A DNA stretch of 64,000 nt from UBA1724 sp051884615 (GCA_051884615.1 JBJEVT010000016.1:62001-126000); one strand, 5' to 3'; numbered from the stretch's first letter, positions 17,804-27,932 are shown. Made by a program: numbers and translations. Notes: generated by a model not told the origin, from the letters alone.

Positions 17804-19435
17804 CTACATGCGCTGGCGAAGCCGCTGAATCAGCTGACAGGTGGAGGCGTCGTGGTTCAGGGGGGCGTCGGCGGGGGCGGCGAAATCCGCCAGGATGCGC
17901 TTGGCCAGCACCTTGCCCAGCTGGACTCCCCACTGGTCGAAGGAATAGATGTCCCACAGGATGCCCTGGGTGAAGATCTTCTGCTCGTAGAGCGCCATGA
18001 GATGTCCCAGGGTCCGGGGCGTCAGCTGATCCGCCAGGATGGTGTTGGTGGGGCGGTTGCCCTGGAAGGTCTTCTGGGCGGCAAGGGCGGGGGAGATTCC
18101 CGGCTCCTCCTCCCTCACCTGCTCCGTGGACTTGCCGAAGGCCAGCGCCTCGGTCTGCGCCACGAAATTGGCCATCAGCTTCCGGTGGTGGTCGCCCACG
18201 GGGGTCTGGGAACGGCAGAAGCCGATGAAATCGGCGGGAATCAGCTTGGTGCCCTGGTGGAGCAGCTGGAAGAAGGAGTGCTGGCTGTTGGTGCCGGGCT
18301 CGCCCCAGATCACCGGGCCGGTCTGCCAGGTGACGGCGTTGCCGTGGCGGTCCACCGACTTGCCGTTGGACTCCATGGAGACCTGCTGGAGATGGGCGGC
18401 GAAGCGGTGCATGGCCTGGTCGTAGGGCAGGATGGCATGGGACTGCGCCCCGAAGAAATTGTTGTACCAGACGCCCAGCAGGGCAAGGATCACCGGGAGA
18501 TTCTGCTCCAGGGGGGCGGTGCGGAAGTGGCAGTCCATCTCATGGTGTCCCTCCAGCATCTCCAGGAAATTCTCCGGGCCGATCTGGAGCATGATGGGCA
18601 GTCCGATGGCGGAGCAGAGGGAGTATCTGCCGCCCACCCAGTTCCAGAAGGCGAACATGTTGTTCACGTCGATGCCGAACTTGGACACCTCCTCGGCGTT
18701 GGTGGAGACCGCCACGAAATGCCGGGCGATGGCCTCCTTGGTGCCGAAGCGGGCGAGGATCCAGTTTCTGGCGGAGTTGGCGTTGGTCATGGTCTCCTGG
18801 GTGGTGAAGGTCTTGGAGGCCACGATGAAGAGGGTTTCCTCGGGATCCAGTCCCCGGAGGGTGTCGCAGAGGTGGAATCCGTCCACATTGGAGACAAAGA
18901 GGCACTGGAGACTGGGGGAGCCGTACGCCTTCAGGGCCTCGCAGGCCATCTTGGGTCCCAAGTCGCTGCCGCCGATGCCGATGTTCACCACGTTGCGGAT
19001 GGGCTTTCCGGTGTGGCCCCGCCATTCCCCGGAGCGCACCCGGCGGCAGAAGTCCGCCATCTGCTCCAGGACCCGGTTCACCTCCGGCATCACGTCCTTG
19101 CCGTCCACCAGGATGGGGGTGTTGGAGCGGTTCCGGAGCGCCACGTGCAGCACCGCCCGGTTCTCGGTCTCGTTGATCTTCTTCCCCGTGAACATGGCCT
19201 CGATGTTCTCCTGGAGGCGCGCCTCCCGGGCCAGGGCGAAGAGCAGGGACATTCCCTTCCGGTCGATCCGGTTCTTGGAATAGTCCAGCAGAATGTCCTG
19301 GAACTCCGCGCGATACTCCCGCGCCCGGTCGGGCTCCTGCCGGAAGAGGGAGGCGATGGTGGTCTCCCGGAGGGTCTCGAAGTGCCGTTGCAAAGCCTCC
19401 CAGGCGGGAGTGGAGGGGTTTTTCATCTGCATCAT
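17804..19435 (-). CDS. pgi: Glucose-6-phosphate isomerase
   Basis: Interconverts glucose-6-phosphate and fructose-6-phosphate in glycolysis. The 543-residue length matches the long E. coli/eukaryote-type enzyme. Signatures present: GIGGSDLGPKM, the sugar-phosphate loop VASKTFTTQETMTNA, and the C-terminal motif with SFDQWGVQLGKVLA. The first residues MMQMK leave the exact start open by three codons. It follows tatD by 71 bp. Confidence 0.96.
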   Translation of the reverse strand: MMQMKNPSTPAWEALQRHFETLRETTIASLFRQEPDRAREYRAEFQDILLDYSKNRIDRKGMSLLFALAREARLQENIEAMFTGKKINETENRAVLHVALRNRSNTPILVDGKDVMPEVNRVLEQMADFCRRVRSGEWRGHTGKPIRNVVNIGIGGSDLGPKMACEALKAYGSPSLQCLFVSNVDGFHLCDTLRGLDPEETLFIVASKTFTTQETMTNANSARNWILARFGTKEAIARHFVAVSTNAEEVSKFGIDVNNMFAFWNWVGGRYSLCSAIGLPIMLQIGPENFLEMLEGHHEMDCHFRTAPLEQNLPVILALLGVWYNNFFGAQSHAILPYDQAMHRFAAHLQQVSMESNGKSVDRHGNAVTWQTGPVIWGEPGTNSQHSFFQLLHQGTKLIPADFIGFCRSQTPVGDHHRKLMANFVAQTEALAFGKSTEQVREEEPGISPALAAQKTFQGNRPTNTILADQLTPRTLGHLMALYEQKIFTQGILWDIYSFDQWGVQLGKVLAKRILADFAAPADAPLNHDASTCQLIQRLRQRM

Positions 19436-19506
19436 GGTGGAGGTTCCTTGAAAGAGAAAATCGTGGAGGGAGGACAGAGTGTAAGGAAAGGGGAAAGGCG
19501 GAGGGG

Positions 19507-20286
19507 TCAGGCGTCTTTGCCGGCGGGGAAGAGGAGGCGGTGGTTCTCCACCAGGGAGCGCGCCAGCGTCCCCGGCTCCTCGCCCCGCAGGGCGGCCAGA
19601 TGGCTCACCAGGAGGGGAAGCTCCCGGGGAGAATGTCCGCCAAAGGGCGCATCACTCTCCACCAAAAGACGTTCCCGGGGAAGGGAACGCACCACCGCCT
19701 GAAAACGACGGCCCGCCCGGAGCAGGGAAAAGCCCAGGGAAAGATAGGCGCCGGGGCGCCGCAGAAGGCGGGCGGCCTCCGAAACGCCGCCCCGGAAGCC
19801 ATGGACCGCCAGGCGCACCTGGGGGAAGGCGTCCAGGCAGGGCCAGAGAGCCTCCCAGGAACGCACCACATGGAGAACCGCCACCCGCTGGAGACGGCTC
19901 GCCAACGCCAGCTGGGCCCGGAACCAGGAAAGCTGCCGCGCCAGGAGGGGACGCCCCGGCATGCCATCCAGCCCCGTCTCGCCCAGGACAGCCCGGGGAC
20001 AAGCCAGAAGATGCGCCTCCAGACGCGCCAGGGTCTCCTCCTGGGAGAACTCCTCCAGATGCCAGGGATGGACCCCCAGGGCGGGAATGGCCCCTTCTCC
20101 GGCATCCTCGCAGGCGGTCAGGCACTCCCGCCACCGGGGCGGCTCCGCGCAGACCACGCAGGAGACCAGCCCCGCCTCCCGCCACTGCCCCCAGCCCTCC
20201 AGGGGAAGGTGGAGGTGGCTGTCGGCGAAGGCCGCGGGAAGGGCGGCGCCTCCGGAAGAAATCGGGCTAGGCGAAGTACTCCACAC
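19507..20286 (-). CDS. TatD-family metal-dependent hydrolase
   Basis: TatD-type nucleases/hydrolases use a TIM-barrel metal site. Ligands visible here: DSHLHLP (HxH), GETGLDG (Glu), LHVVRSW (His), VHGFRGG (His) and VESDAPFG (Asp). The 259-residue length is normal. The GTG start at 20286 overlaps the 3' end of purL by 20 bp, so translation is probably coupled; a later start is possible because the first 20 residues are not conserved-looking. Confidence 0.88.
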   Translation of the reverse strand: MWSTSPSPISSGGAALPAAFADSHLHLPLEGWGQWREAGLVSCVVCAEPPRWRECLTACEDAGEGAIPALGVHPWHLEEFSQEETLARLEAHLLACPRAVLGETGLDGMPGRPLLARQLSWFRAQLALASRLQRVAVLHVVRSWEALWPCLDAFPQVRLAVHGFRGGVSEAARLLRRPGAYLSLGFSLLRAGRRFQAVVRSLPRERLLVESDAPFGGHSPRELPLLVSHLAALRGEEPGTLARSLVENHRLLFPAGKDA

Positions 20287-23200
20287 CGCTGGCGAAGATT
20301 CCCTGGTCCTTGTCGCCCGGGATGTTCTTTCCCAGATTGGTGTCCCAGGTGCGCTCGGAGTGTCCCATCTTGCCCAGGACCCGTCCGTCGGGGGAGGTGA
20401 TGCCCTCGATGGCGTTCACGGAGCCGTTGGGATTCCAGGGCATCTCCAGGGCGGGACGCCCCTCCAGGTCGGCGTATTGGAAGGCCACCTGGCCTCCCGC
20501 CACCAGCTCGGCCACCTGCCGGGGCGTGGCATGGAAGCGGCCCTCTCCATGGGAGATGGCGACCTCGTGCACATCCCCCACCCGGGCGTGGAGGAGCCAG
20601 GGGGATTTGACGGAGGAAACCACGGTGCGGGCCATGGTGGCGACGTGGCGTCCCAGGGTATTGAACGTCAGGGTGGGGGCGTCCTTCTCCAGGGAGGGGA
20701 GGATTTCGCCATAGGGCACCAGACCCAGTTTGATGAGGGCCTGGAAGCCGTTGCAGATTCCCAGGGCGAGTCCGTCTCTCCGGTGGAGGAGGTCGTCCAT
20801 GGCCTCCCGCACCCGGGGATTCCGGAAGGTGGTGGCGATGAATTTGCCGGACCCGTCGGGTTCGTCGCCGCCGGAGAATCCCCCCGGGAAAGCCACGATC
20901 TGGGCGTTGCGGATGGCCTTCACCAGCTTCTCCACGGAATCCTCGATGTCGGCGGCGGAGAGATTGCGGATGAGAATCTGCTCCGGGATGGCGCCGGCCT
21001 GGGCGAAGGCCCGGGCGGTGTCCGTCTCGCAGTTGGTGCCGGGGAAGACGGGGATGAGGACCCGGGGACGAGCCACCCGGATGGCGGGCTTGGCGTCGTT
21101 GCGCCGGGCGCAGGGCTCCCAGGTGGCCAGAGGCGTCTCGCCGGCACGGGTGGGGAAAATCTTCTCCAGGGGGCGTTCCCAGGCGGGAATGGCCTCGTAG
21201 AGGGGATAGCGCATCTCCCCCACGGTGATGGCGGCGTCGTCGGTGGTGTGGCCCACCACGGGATATCCGGGGAGGGCTTCCCGGCTTTCCACCAGGATGG
21301 CGCCGTAGTCCGGGGTGAAGAGGGCGCCGGGCTCCTGGGGGAGTTCTCCCCGGAAGCCCACCAGATTGCCGAAGCACATCTTGGAGAGGGCGGCGGCCAT
21401 GCCGCCCCTGCCCACCGTCTGCGCCGCCAGCACCTTCCCCTCCTGGATGAATCCATGGAGGGCGGCGAAATTCCGGCGCAACCCGTCGAAATCCGGCGTG
21501 CCGTCGGCGAGGCGACGCACCGGCAACAGGCTGACAGGATGCCCCGCCCCCTTGAATTCCGGGCTGACCACCTGCCGGGCGTCCCCCGCCACCACGGCGA
21601 AGCACACCAGGGAGGGCGGCACCGTCAGGCGTTCGAAGGTGCCGGACATGGAATCCTTGCCGCCGATGGCGGCGGTGCCAAACTCCAGCTGCGCCCGCAG
21701 GCCGCCCAGCACGGCCGCCAGGGGCAGCCCCCATTTGGCGGGATCGCCCCCCAGATGCTCGAAATATTCCTGGAAGGAGAGACGGGCCTGGGAGGCGTCG
21801 CCACCCGCCGCCGCCAGCTTCGCCAGGGCCTCCACCACGGAGTAGACGGCGCCGTGGAAGGGACTCCAGGAGCACACATCCGGGTCATAGCCGTGGCTCA
21901 TGATGGTGCAGCACTCGGTGTGGCCCATGGCGGGCAGCTTTGCCACCATGGCCTCGCTGGGGGTCAGGCGGGTCTTGCCGCCGTAGGGCTCCAGGACGCT
22001 GGCGGCGCCGATGGTGCCGTCGAAGCGTTCCACCAGTCCCTTCTGGGAGCAGACATTCAGCTCCTGGATGGTGTCCATCCAGCGGGGCAGCAGATCCTGG
22101 ACGGGCGGGGGGAGGAAGGGGTTTTTGGCGGGGTCGGGGGACTCCACCTTCACCCGGGTGTGCTGGGTCACCCCGTTGGTGTCCAGGAAGTCGCGGGAGA
22201 TGGAGACGATGGGGCGTCCCCGCCACTGCATCTCCAGGCGTCCCTCCCCGGTGACCCGCGCCACCGCCGTCGCCTCCAGATTCTCCTGGGCGGAGAGGGC
22301 AAGGGCGGACTCCACGTCCCCGGGCGCCACCACCACCGCCATGCGCTCCTGGGATTCGGAGATGGCGAGCTCGGTGCCGTCCAGCCCGGCGTATTTCTTG
22401 GGAACCGCGTCCAAGTCGATGGTCAGGCCCGGCGCCAATTCCCCGATGGCCACGGAGACACCCCCCGCGCCGAAGTCGTTGCACCGCTTCACCAGACGGG
22501 AGAACTCCGGACGACGGAAAAGCCGCTGGATGTTCCGCTCCGTCAGGGGATTGCCCTTCTGCACCTCGGCGCCGCAGCTCTGGAGGGATTCCTCGGTGTG
22601 GGCCTTGGAGGAGCCCGTGGCGCCGCCGCAGCCGTCCCGTCCCGTGCGCCCGCCGATGAGGAGGATCACATCCCCAGGCTCCGGCTGCTTCCGGATCACA
22701 TTGGCTTTGGGGGCGGCGGCGATGACGGCGCCCAGCTCCAGACGCTTGGCGACGAAGCCGGGATGGTAGTATTCCTGGATCTTGCCGGCCGCCAGGCCGA
22801 TCTGGTTGCCGTAGGAGGAATAGCCCGCCGCCGCCGTGCGGGTGATCTTCCGCTGGGGCAGCTTGCCAGGCAGCGTCTCCTCCACCGGCACCCGGGGATC
22901 CCCGGCGCCGGTGATGCGCATGGCCTGATAGACGTAGGAACGGCCGGAGAGGGGGTCCCGGATGGCGCCGCCCAGGCAGGTGGCGGCTCCGCCAAAGGGC
23001 TCGATTTCCGTGGGGTGGTTGTGGGTCTCGTTCTTGAACATCACCAGCCAGGGCTCCTTGCGCCCGTCGATCTCCGCCTCCACCTCGATGGAGCAGGCGT
23101 TGATCTCCTCGGAGGCATCCAGATTGGCAAGCTTGCCCTGACGCTTCAACTCCCGGGAGCCAATGGTCCCCGCATCCATCAGACACAGGGTCTTCCCCTC

Positions 23201-24007
23201 CCGCCCCAGCTCCTTCCGAATCTCCAGATACTTCTCGAAGGCCGCGCGGACGGGCGCCCCGAAAGAGGATTCCTCCTCCGGCAGCTCCACCTGGTCCAGA
23301 CTGGTGTGGAAGGTGGTGTGGCGACAATGGTCGGACCAGTAGGTGTCGATGACCTTGATCTCCGTGAAGGTGGGCTCCCGACGCTCCGTGTCCCGGAAAT
23401 ACTCCTGGACAAAGGCCAGATCCTGGGCGCTCATGGCCAGTCCCAGGCTCTTCACCATCTCCCGGATCTCCTCCGGGGACAGCCCCAGGAAACCCTCCAT
23501 CACCCGCACATCCCCGGGAATCTCCGCCGTCATCTCCAGGCTGGACGGCTTCACGCCCATGACCGCCTCCCGGCTCTCCACAGGGTTGATGATGTATTTC
23601 TTCACCCGCGCCACATCCCCCTCCGAAAGCTCCCCGAAGAGGGCATACAGCGTGGCCGTGCGCACCAGGGGACGCTCCTTCTGGGTCAGAAGCTGAATGC
23701 ACTGCGCCGCGGAATCCGCCCGCACGTCATACTGCCCCGGCAGATACTCCACCGCAAACCACAACGCCCCCGGCAACTCCGGATGGACATCCACATACAC
23801 GTCGTCGCAGTTGGGCTCCGACAACACGGAATCCCGCGCCCGCGCGAACTCCTCCTGGTCCAGCCCGGAAAGATCGTAGCGTTTGAAAAGCCGCAGCCCC
23901 GTCAATCCCGACACCCCCAGGGTCTCCCGAAGATCCGCCAGCAGATTGCGGGCCTCCACATCAAAGCCAGGTCGCTTTTCGACGAACGCACGAAATACGG
24001 TACTCAT
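20267..24007 (-). CDS. purL: Phosphoribosylformylglycinamidine synthase, fused PurL-PurQ type
   Basis: Catalyses the ATP- and glutamine-dependent fourth step of purine synthesis. The 1246-residue protein starts at MSTVFRAFVEKRPGF and is the large single-chain form: synthase halves followed by a glutaminase domain from about residue 985 (RPRVLIPVFPGTNCETD). The glutaminase has the nucleophile Cys in GICNGFQ and a terminal GHSER. The order of domains fits the Clostridium/Bacteroides-type large FGAM synthase. The leader has no Shine-Dalgarno box. It is the first gene of the minus-strand run that continues to tatD and pgi. Confidence 0.95.
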   Translation of the reverse strand: MSTVFRAFVEKRPGFDVEARNLLADLRETLGVSGLTGLRLFKRYDLSGLDQEEFARARDSVLSEPNCDDVYVDVHPELPGALWFAVEYLPGQYDVRADSAAQCIQLLTQKERPLVRTATLYALFGELSEGDVARVKKYIINPVESREAVMGVKPSSLEMTAEIPGDVRVMEGFLGLSPEEIREMVKSLGLAMSAQDLAFVQEYFRDTERREPTFTEIKVIDTYWSDHCRHTTFHTSLDQVELPEEESSFGAPVRAAFEKYLEIRKELGREGKTLCLMDAGTIGSRELKRQGKLANLDASEEINACSIEVEAEIDGRKEPWLVMFKNETHNHPTEIEPFGGAATCLGGAIRDPLSGRSYVYQAMRITGAGDPRVPVEETLPGKLPQRKITRTAAAGYSSYGNQIGLAAGKIQEYYHPGFVAKRLELGAVIAAAPKANVIRKQPEPGDVILLIGGRTGRDGCGGATGSSKAHTEESLQSCGAEVQKGNPLTERNIQRLFRRPEFSRLVKRCNDFGAGGVSVAIGELAPGLTIDLDAVPKKYAGLDGTELAISESQERMAVVVAPGDVESALALSAQENLEATAVARVTGEGRLEMQWRGRPIVSISRDFLDTNGVTQHTRVKVESPDPAKNPFLPPPVQDLLPRWMDTIQELNVCSQKGLVERFDGTIGAASVLEPYGGKTRLTPSEAMVAKLPAMGHTECCTIMSHGYDPDVCSWSPFHGAVYSVVEALAKLAAAGGDASQARLSFQEYFEHLGGDPAKWGLPLAAVLGGLRAQLEFGTAAIGGKDSMSGTFERLTVPPSLVCFAVVAGDARQVVSPEFKGAGHPVSLLPVRRLADGTPDFDGLRRNFAALHGFIQEGKVLAAQTVGRGGMAAALSKMCFGNLVGFRGELPQEPGALFTPDYGAILVESREALPGYPVVGHTTDDAAITVGEMRYPLYEAIPAWERPLEKIFPTRAGETPLATWEPCARRNDAKPAIRVARPRVLIPVFPGTNCETDTARAFAQAGAIPEQILIRNLSAADIEDSVEKLVKAIRNAQIVAFPGGFSGGDEPDGSGKFIATTFRNPRVREAMDDLLHRRDGLALGICNGFQALIKLGLVPYGEILPSLEKDAPTLTFNTLGRHVATMARTVVSSVKSPWLLHARVGDVHEVAISHGEGRFHATPRQVAELVAGGQVAFQYADLEGRPALEMPWNPNGSVNAIEGITSPDGRVLGKMGHSERTWDTNLGKNIPGDKDQGIFASGVEYFA

Positions 24008-24074
24008 AGAGGATTTTCCAGGAGGGGAGCAACAAAAGGGGGACGATGCACACGAACTTGCGGCAAAGCAGGAG

Positions 24075-24080
24075 AATATA
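24075..24080 (-). promoter_or_regulatory. Possible -10 box for purL
   Basis: On the minus strand the sequence TTATATTCTCCT occurs about 70 bp before the purL start. The same TTATATTC string precedes the PHP phosphatase gene and its copy at 51519-51544. No convincing -35 box is visible. Confidence 0.35.
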
Positions 24081-24259
24081 ACCCCTCCCCCCTGGCCTAC
24101 GACCCCGCCCGGCCGCCCCGCGGTCCCCGCCCGGCGACGCCCCCGCCCACCCAGGATTCGCAACGGCCTTCGGACACGCAAAAAGCCCCCGTCTTCCCCG
24201 GGAGGGGAGAGGGCGGGGGAATGGCGAGAACGGAACCCCGTTGAAGCGGATGACAGGGC

Positions 24260-24298
24260 AAAAAAAAGCGGGAATCCGCATGAACGGACTCCCGCTTT
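24260..24298 (-). terminator. Rho-independent terminator of the pilin-like gene
   Basis: AAAGCGGGA and TCCCGCTTT pair, with further pairing inside the stem after one mismatch, followed on the minus strand by seven T residues. It lies 20 bp beyond the stop at 24319. The rest of 24008-24318 holds only the purL leader. Confidence 0.85.
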
Positions 24299-24318
24299 CC
24301 CTCAGGGATGGGACGACA

Positions 24319-25161
24319 CTAGCGGTTCTCGCCGCCGGCGATGTTCACGGTGGGATACCAGTAGTAGTCGCTGACCAGATAGGGCACGCCCTTGTCGGAG
24401 TTGTTCTTCGCCTTGCTCTTGGCGATGGCCTCCACGTGTCCGTCGGTGAAGCCGGCGTTCATCTGCTCGCTGTGGCGGAAGTAGAGATCGGGGTCGTTGC
24501 AGATCATCTTGGGGCCGGTGACGTGTCCGTCCTGGATGCCGGCGTAGGCGGCCTTGGGGCGGGTGCCGTCGGTCATATTGAAGTGGAGGGAGGGCATGGT
24601 GATGGAGGAGATGCGGTGCCACTGGGCGGCGGTCCAGCCGGCGCTGTCATGCATGAAGTGGGGAGCCCACTTGATCTCGGCGGCCATCTGGCTGCAGGTC
24701 ACGCTGGCCTGGTAGCCCACGTTGCCGGTGAGGCGCTCGCTGGTGGGGCAGGAGGGGCAAAGGGTCACCTTGTGCCAGGCGCTCTTGTCGGTGGTGCCGG
24801 AGAGGGCGTCGGACATGGGGTCCTTGTCGGTCCATTCGCCGATGGTCATGGGGGTGCCGGGGATGAGGGGGTTCAGAGTGAACCAGGTGACCACGTAGTT
24901 GGCCTTGGCCCAGTTGGCGCCGGAGTACCAGCCCACGGGTTCGGAGGGGATGGTCTTGTGGAGCATCTGGGGAGGCAGGTAGTCGTCGTAGTCGTTGCCG
25001 TAGAGGAGATTTCCCAGGGTCAGCTGCTTCAGGTTGTTGGTGCAGCTGATGGCGCGTGCCTTCTCCCGGGCCTTGGAGAGGGCGGGCAGAAGCATGGCGG
25101 CAAGGATGGCGATGATGGCGATGACCACCAGCAACTCGATGAGCGTGAAAGACTTCTTCAT
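24319..25161 (-). CDS. Prepilin-type N-terminal, H-X9-DG C-terminal protein (copy 1)
   Basis: The 280-residue protein begins MKKSFTLIELLVVIAIIAIL, a type IV prepilin cleavage and methylation signal, then the conserved ALSKAREKARAISCTNNLKQ segment, a CPSC-type Cys pair (LCPSCPTSERL), and near the end RHSEQMNAGFTDG, the H-X9-DG motif. These pseudopilin-like proteins are expanded in Lentisphaerae and Planctomycetes and are presumably exported through a type II/IV pilus-like system; their function is not established. It is 20 bp from a strong terminator and is a single-gene unit. Two paralogues occur at 48217 and 55172. Confidence 0.93.
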   Translation of the reverse strand: MKKSFTLIELLVVIAIIAILAAMLLPALSKAREKARAISCTNNLKQLTLGNLLYGNDYDDYLPPQMLHKTIPSEPVGWYSGANWAKANYVVTWFTLNPLIPGTPMTIGEWTDKDPMSDALSGTTDKSAWHKVTLCPSCPTSERLTGNVGYQASVTCSQMAAEIKWAPHFMHDSAGWTAAQWHRISSITMPSLHFNMTDGTRPKAAYAGIQDGHVTGPKMICNDPDLYFRHSEQMNAGFTDGHVEAIAKSKAKNNSDKGVPYLVSDYYWYPTVNIAGGENR

Positions 25162-25383
25162 AGTCGTTTTGGGATGAAAACCTGTCGGTTGGGAAAATTT
25201 CTGGGGGGAACGGGCGCAAAATCCCGGAACCGGGGCAGAGGCGCCAGCGGAAATTATGGAGAAAAAACTCGGAAAAAACAAGTCCCCCACCCCCCGCGAA
25301 AGGACAAATCCGCACAAAAACGGACGGGAACCCCGGGGGACGGGAGAGCCCTCTCCCCCAGACCTGTACTCCGTTCCCGGGAT

Positions 25384-25389
25384 TATAAT
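25384..25389 (+). promoter_or_regulatory. Possible -10 box (TATAAT)
   Basis: A perfect TATAAT lies about 75 bp before the phosphoesterase start, in an otherwise GC-rich divergent gap (25162-25464). The -35 region is weak. Nothing else is seen in this gap. Confidence 0.45.
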
Positions 25390-25464
25390 AAGGCGCTTTT
25401 CTCGCGCCGCCCCGCCCTCCTCCCTCCCCTGCTCTCCCGAAGGGGCGGCACCCTCCTCCCGGCC

Positions 25465-26211
25465 ATGAAAATCGGAGTCCTCAGCGACATACACAGCAAT
25501 CTGGAAGCTCTGAACGCCGTGCTGGACGACGCCCGCTCCCAAGGCGTCGACCGCTTCGTCTGCGTCGGGGATCAGGTGGGCTACAATGCGGACCCCCATG
25601 CCTGCATGGAGCGCCTCCGCGCCCTGGACTGCCTCTGCTCCGTCCAGGGAAACCACGACTACTATGCCGCCAACCAGGAGGAGCTCCTCCATTTCAACCC
25701 CATCGCCAAGGCGGCCGCCTGCTGGACGCGGGACCACCTCACGGAGGAGGACCGCCAGGAGCTGGCGCGGCTCCCCCTGGTGGCCCAGGTGCCCCTGGAC
25801 GGCGCCCTCCAGTGCCTCCAGGTGGTCCACGCCTCCCTCTTCCAGCCCGGGGAATGGCCCTATCTCATGGATGCCTGGAGCGTCATGAACTGCTTCCGCA
25901 TGCTGAAGGCCGACCTCTGCTTCCTGGGACACTCCCATGTCCCCCTGTCCTTCATCCTCCGGCAGGACGGAATCGAAGCCCAGGACACCCCCGAACTCCC
26001 CTTGCAAGAGGGGGAACGCTACCTGATCAACCCCGGAAGCGTGGGACAGCCCAGGGACGAGGATCCCCGCGCCGCCTACGGCATCCTGGACACCGACGCC
26101 CGCCTCTATCTTCTCCGCAGGGTGGAATACGACCTCCCCCTGGCGCAGGAGAAGATCCGGAAGGCCGGCCTCCCGGAACGCTGCGCCCTGCGCCTGGCGG
26201 CGGGCCAGTAG
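25465..26211 (+). CDS. Calcineurin-like metallophosphoesterase
   Basis: The 248-residue protein has all five metal motifs of the family: SDIHSN, GDQVGY, GNHD, a His in VVHAS, and GHSHVP. It resembles the YfcE/diadenosine-tetraphosphatase-like branch; substrate cannot be read from sequence. It is the first gene of a + strand run, 24 bp before the glycosyltransferase gene. Confidence 0.85.
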   Translation: MKIGVLSDIHSNLEALNAVLDDARSQGVDRFVCVGDQVGYNADPHACMERLRALDCLCSVQGNHDYYAANQEELLHFNPIAKAAACWTRDHLTEEDRQELARLPLVAQVPLDGALQCLQVVHASLFQPGEWPYLMDAWSVMNCFRMLKADLCFLGHSHVPLSFILRQDGIEAQDTPELPLQEGERYLINPGSVGQPRDEDPRAAYGILDTDARLYLLRRVEYDLPLAQEKIRKAGLPERCALRLAAGQ

Positions 26212-26235
26212 CCCCCTCTCCCACACCACCCACCT

Positions 26236-27315
26236 GTGAAACTCCTCGTCGTCAAACCCAGCAGCCTGGGCGACATCGTCCATGCGCTCTTCGCGGTCTC
26301 CCTGTTGCGGAGCGCCCTGCCCCAGGCGGAGCTCTGGTGGGTGGCGAACGACTCCCTCGTCCCCCTGCTCTCCCTGGCCCCCGGCATCCATCCCATCCCC
26401 TTCCCCCGGAAGGCGCTGGGCAGCCTCTCCCTCCCCGCCCTCCGCCGATTCCTCCGGGAACTCCGGAAGGAGTCCTTCGACGCCGTCCTGGATTTCCAGG
26501 GGCTCCTCCGCAGCGGCCTGGTCACCTTCTTCGCCCGCTCCCCCCTCCGCTACGGCTTCGCCCACGCCCGGGAGGGCGCCACCCTCTTCTACAACCGGAA
26601 GGTGACCGTGCCCCGGGAGGTGCGCCATGCCGTGGAGAAGAATCTCCTCCTGGTGCGCGCCTTCCTCCGGGACATGGGACTGGAGAAGGAGGCGGACGCG
26701 GCGCCCCCGCCCCTGGGCGCCGAACTGCCCCCGGCATGGCGGCAGGAAGCGGAGACCCTGATGCGGGAGCATGGCATGGAAGGCAAGCCCATGCTGGCGG
26801 TGGAATGTGCCTCCCGCTGGCCCAGCAAATCCTGGCCGGTGGAATATTTCGCCCAGGTGCTCCAGGAGGTGCTGCGCCAGAAGCCGGAGACCGCCATCTG
26901 GCTGCTGGGCTCCCCGGAGGAGCGCCCCCGGGCGCAGGCCCTCCAGGAGCTCTGCGGACTCCCCGCCTCCTCCGTTCTGGCAGGCAAGACCTCCATGGGC
27001 GGCCTGTGCGCCCTGCTCCAGCGCTCCCGGGTCCTCTTCACCAATGACAGCGGCCCCATGCACATCGCCGCCCTGGAGGGAATCCCCTGCGTGGCCAACT
27101 TCGGCTCCACGGACCCCGGACTCACCGGCCCCTACGGCCCCGCCGGCCTCCACACCGTCGTCCAATCCCCCTGCCCCCAAAGCCCCTGCCTGAAGCGCGG
27201 CTGCCCGCGGGGCGACAACGCCCTCTGCTGCCAGGGCGTCTCCCCCCGGCAGGTGGCGGAATGGCTCCTGCAGCGACTCTCCCCCCAAGGGGGCACGCCC
27301 CCCGTCTCCCCATGA
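26236..27315 (+). CDS. Glycosyltransferase family 9 (heptosyltransferase-like)
   Basis: The 359-residue protein begins (GTG at 26236) MKLLVVKPSSLGDIVHALF, the GT9 N-terminus of LPS heptosyltransferases, and has the donor-site motif TNDSGPMHIAALEGIPCVANFG. Related enzymes add heptose to lipid A-core, which implies an outer membrane with LPS. The C-terminal part carries a Cys cluster (CPQSPCLKRGC) that is common in GT9 members. Its stop overlaps the next ATG by four bases. Confidence 0.88.
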   Translation: MKLLVVKPSSLGDIVHALFAVSLLRSALPQAELWWVANDSLVPLLSLAPGIHPIPFPRKALGSLSLPALRRFLRELRKESFDAVLDFQGLLRSGLVTFFARSPLRYGFAHAREGATLFYNRKVTVPREVRHAVEKNLLLVRAFLRDMGLEKEADAAPPPLGAELPPAWRQEAETLMREHGMEGKPMLAVECASRWPSKSWPVEYFAQVLQEVLRQKPETAIWLLGSPEERPRAQALQELCGLPASSVLAGKTSMGGLCALLQRSRVLFTNDSGPMHIAALEGIPCVANFGSTDPGLTGPYGPAGLHTVVQSPCPQSPCLKRGCPRGDNALCCQGVSPRQVAEWLLQRLSPQGGTPPVSP

Positions 27316-27932
27316 AGAAACTCCATCGCATCACCGTCGGCTCCCTGGCGGAAAACTGCTACGTCCTCTGGGAGGAATCCCCCGGCGCCCCCAAGCGGGG
27401 CTATCTGGTGGATCCCGGAGACGACTTCCCCCAAATCCAAGGCTTTCTGGAGAAGGAATCCATCCTGCCCCTGGGGGTGTTGCTGACCCACGCCCACTTC
27501 GACCACATCGGCGCCCTGCCCGCCTTGTACAAGGCCTACCAGCTCCCCATCTGGTGCCCCGAGGCGGACCAGCCCCTCTACCACTCCCCGGACAACGCCA
27601 TGCCCCCCTGGTATCCCGCCGTCCAGGATCTCCCGCCCCTCGCCTCCACCCCCCTGCCCGCCTTCGGATTCCAGGCGCTCCACACCCCCGGACACTCCCC
27701 GGGCAGCACCTCCTACTATTTCCCGGAGGAGGGATTCGTCCTCACCGGAGACACCCTCTTCGCCGGCTCGGTGGGACGCACCGACCTGCCCGGCGGCTCC
27801 GAGCCCGTCCTCATGGACTCCCTCCGCAACGTCCTCTTCTCTCTGCCCCCCAAAACCCTCGCCTACCCCGGACACGGCCCCCACACCACCATCGCCATCG
27901 AGCGCATGGATCCCTACTTCGGCTTGTCCTGA
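27312..27932 (+). CDS. MBL-fold hydrolase, glyoxalase II-like
   Basis: The 206-residue protein has the metallo-beta-lactamase metal motif THAHFDH, followed by His in HTPGHSPGS, Asp in LTGDTLFAGSVGRTDLPGG, and the late His in YPGHGPHT. This is the pattern of small glyoxalase II/YcbL-like thioesterases. The start ATG at 27312 overlaps the GT9 stop (ATGA), so the two are coupled; the fhs gene follows after 22 bp. Confidence 0.88.
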   Translation: MKKLHRITVGSLAENCYVLWEESPGAPKRGYLVDPGDDFPQIQGFLEKESILPLGVLLTHAHFDHIGALPALYKAYQLPIWCPEADQPLYHSPDNAMPPWYPAVQDLPPLASTPLPAFGFQALHTPGHSPGSTSYYFPEEGFVLTGDTLFAGSVGRTDLPGGSEPVLMDSLRNVLFSLPPKTLAYPGHGPHTTIAIERMDPYFGLS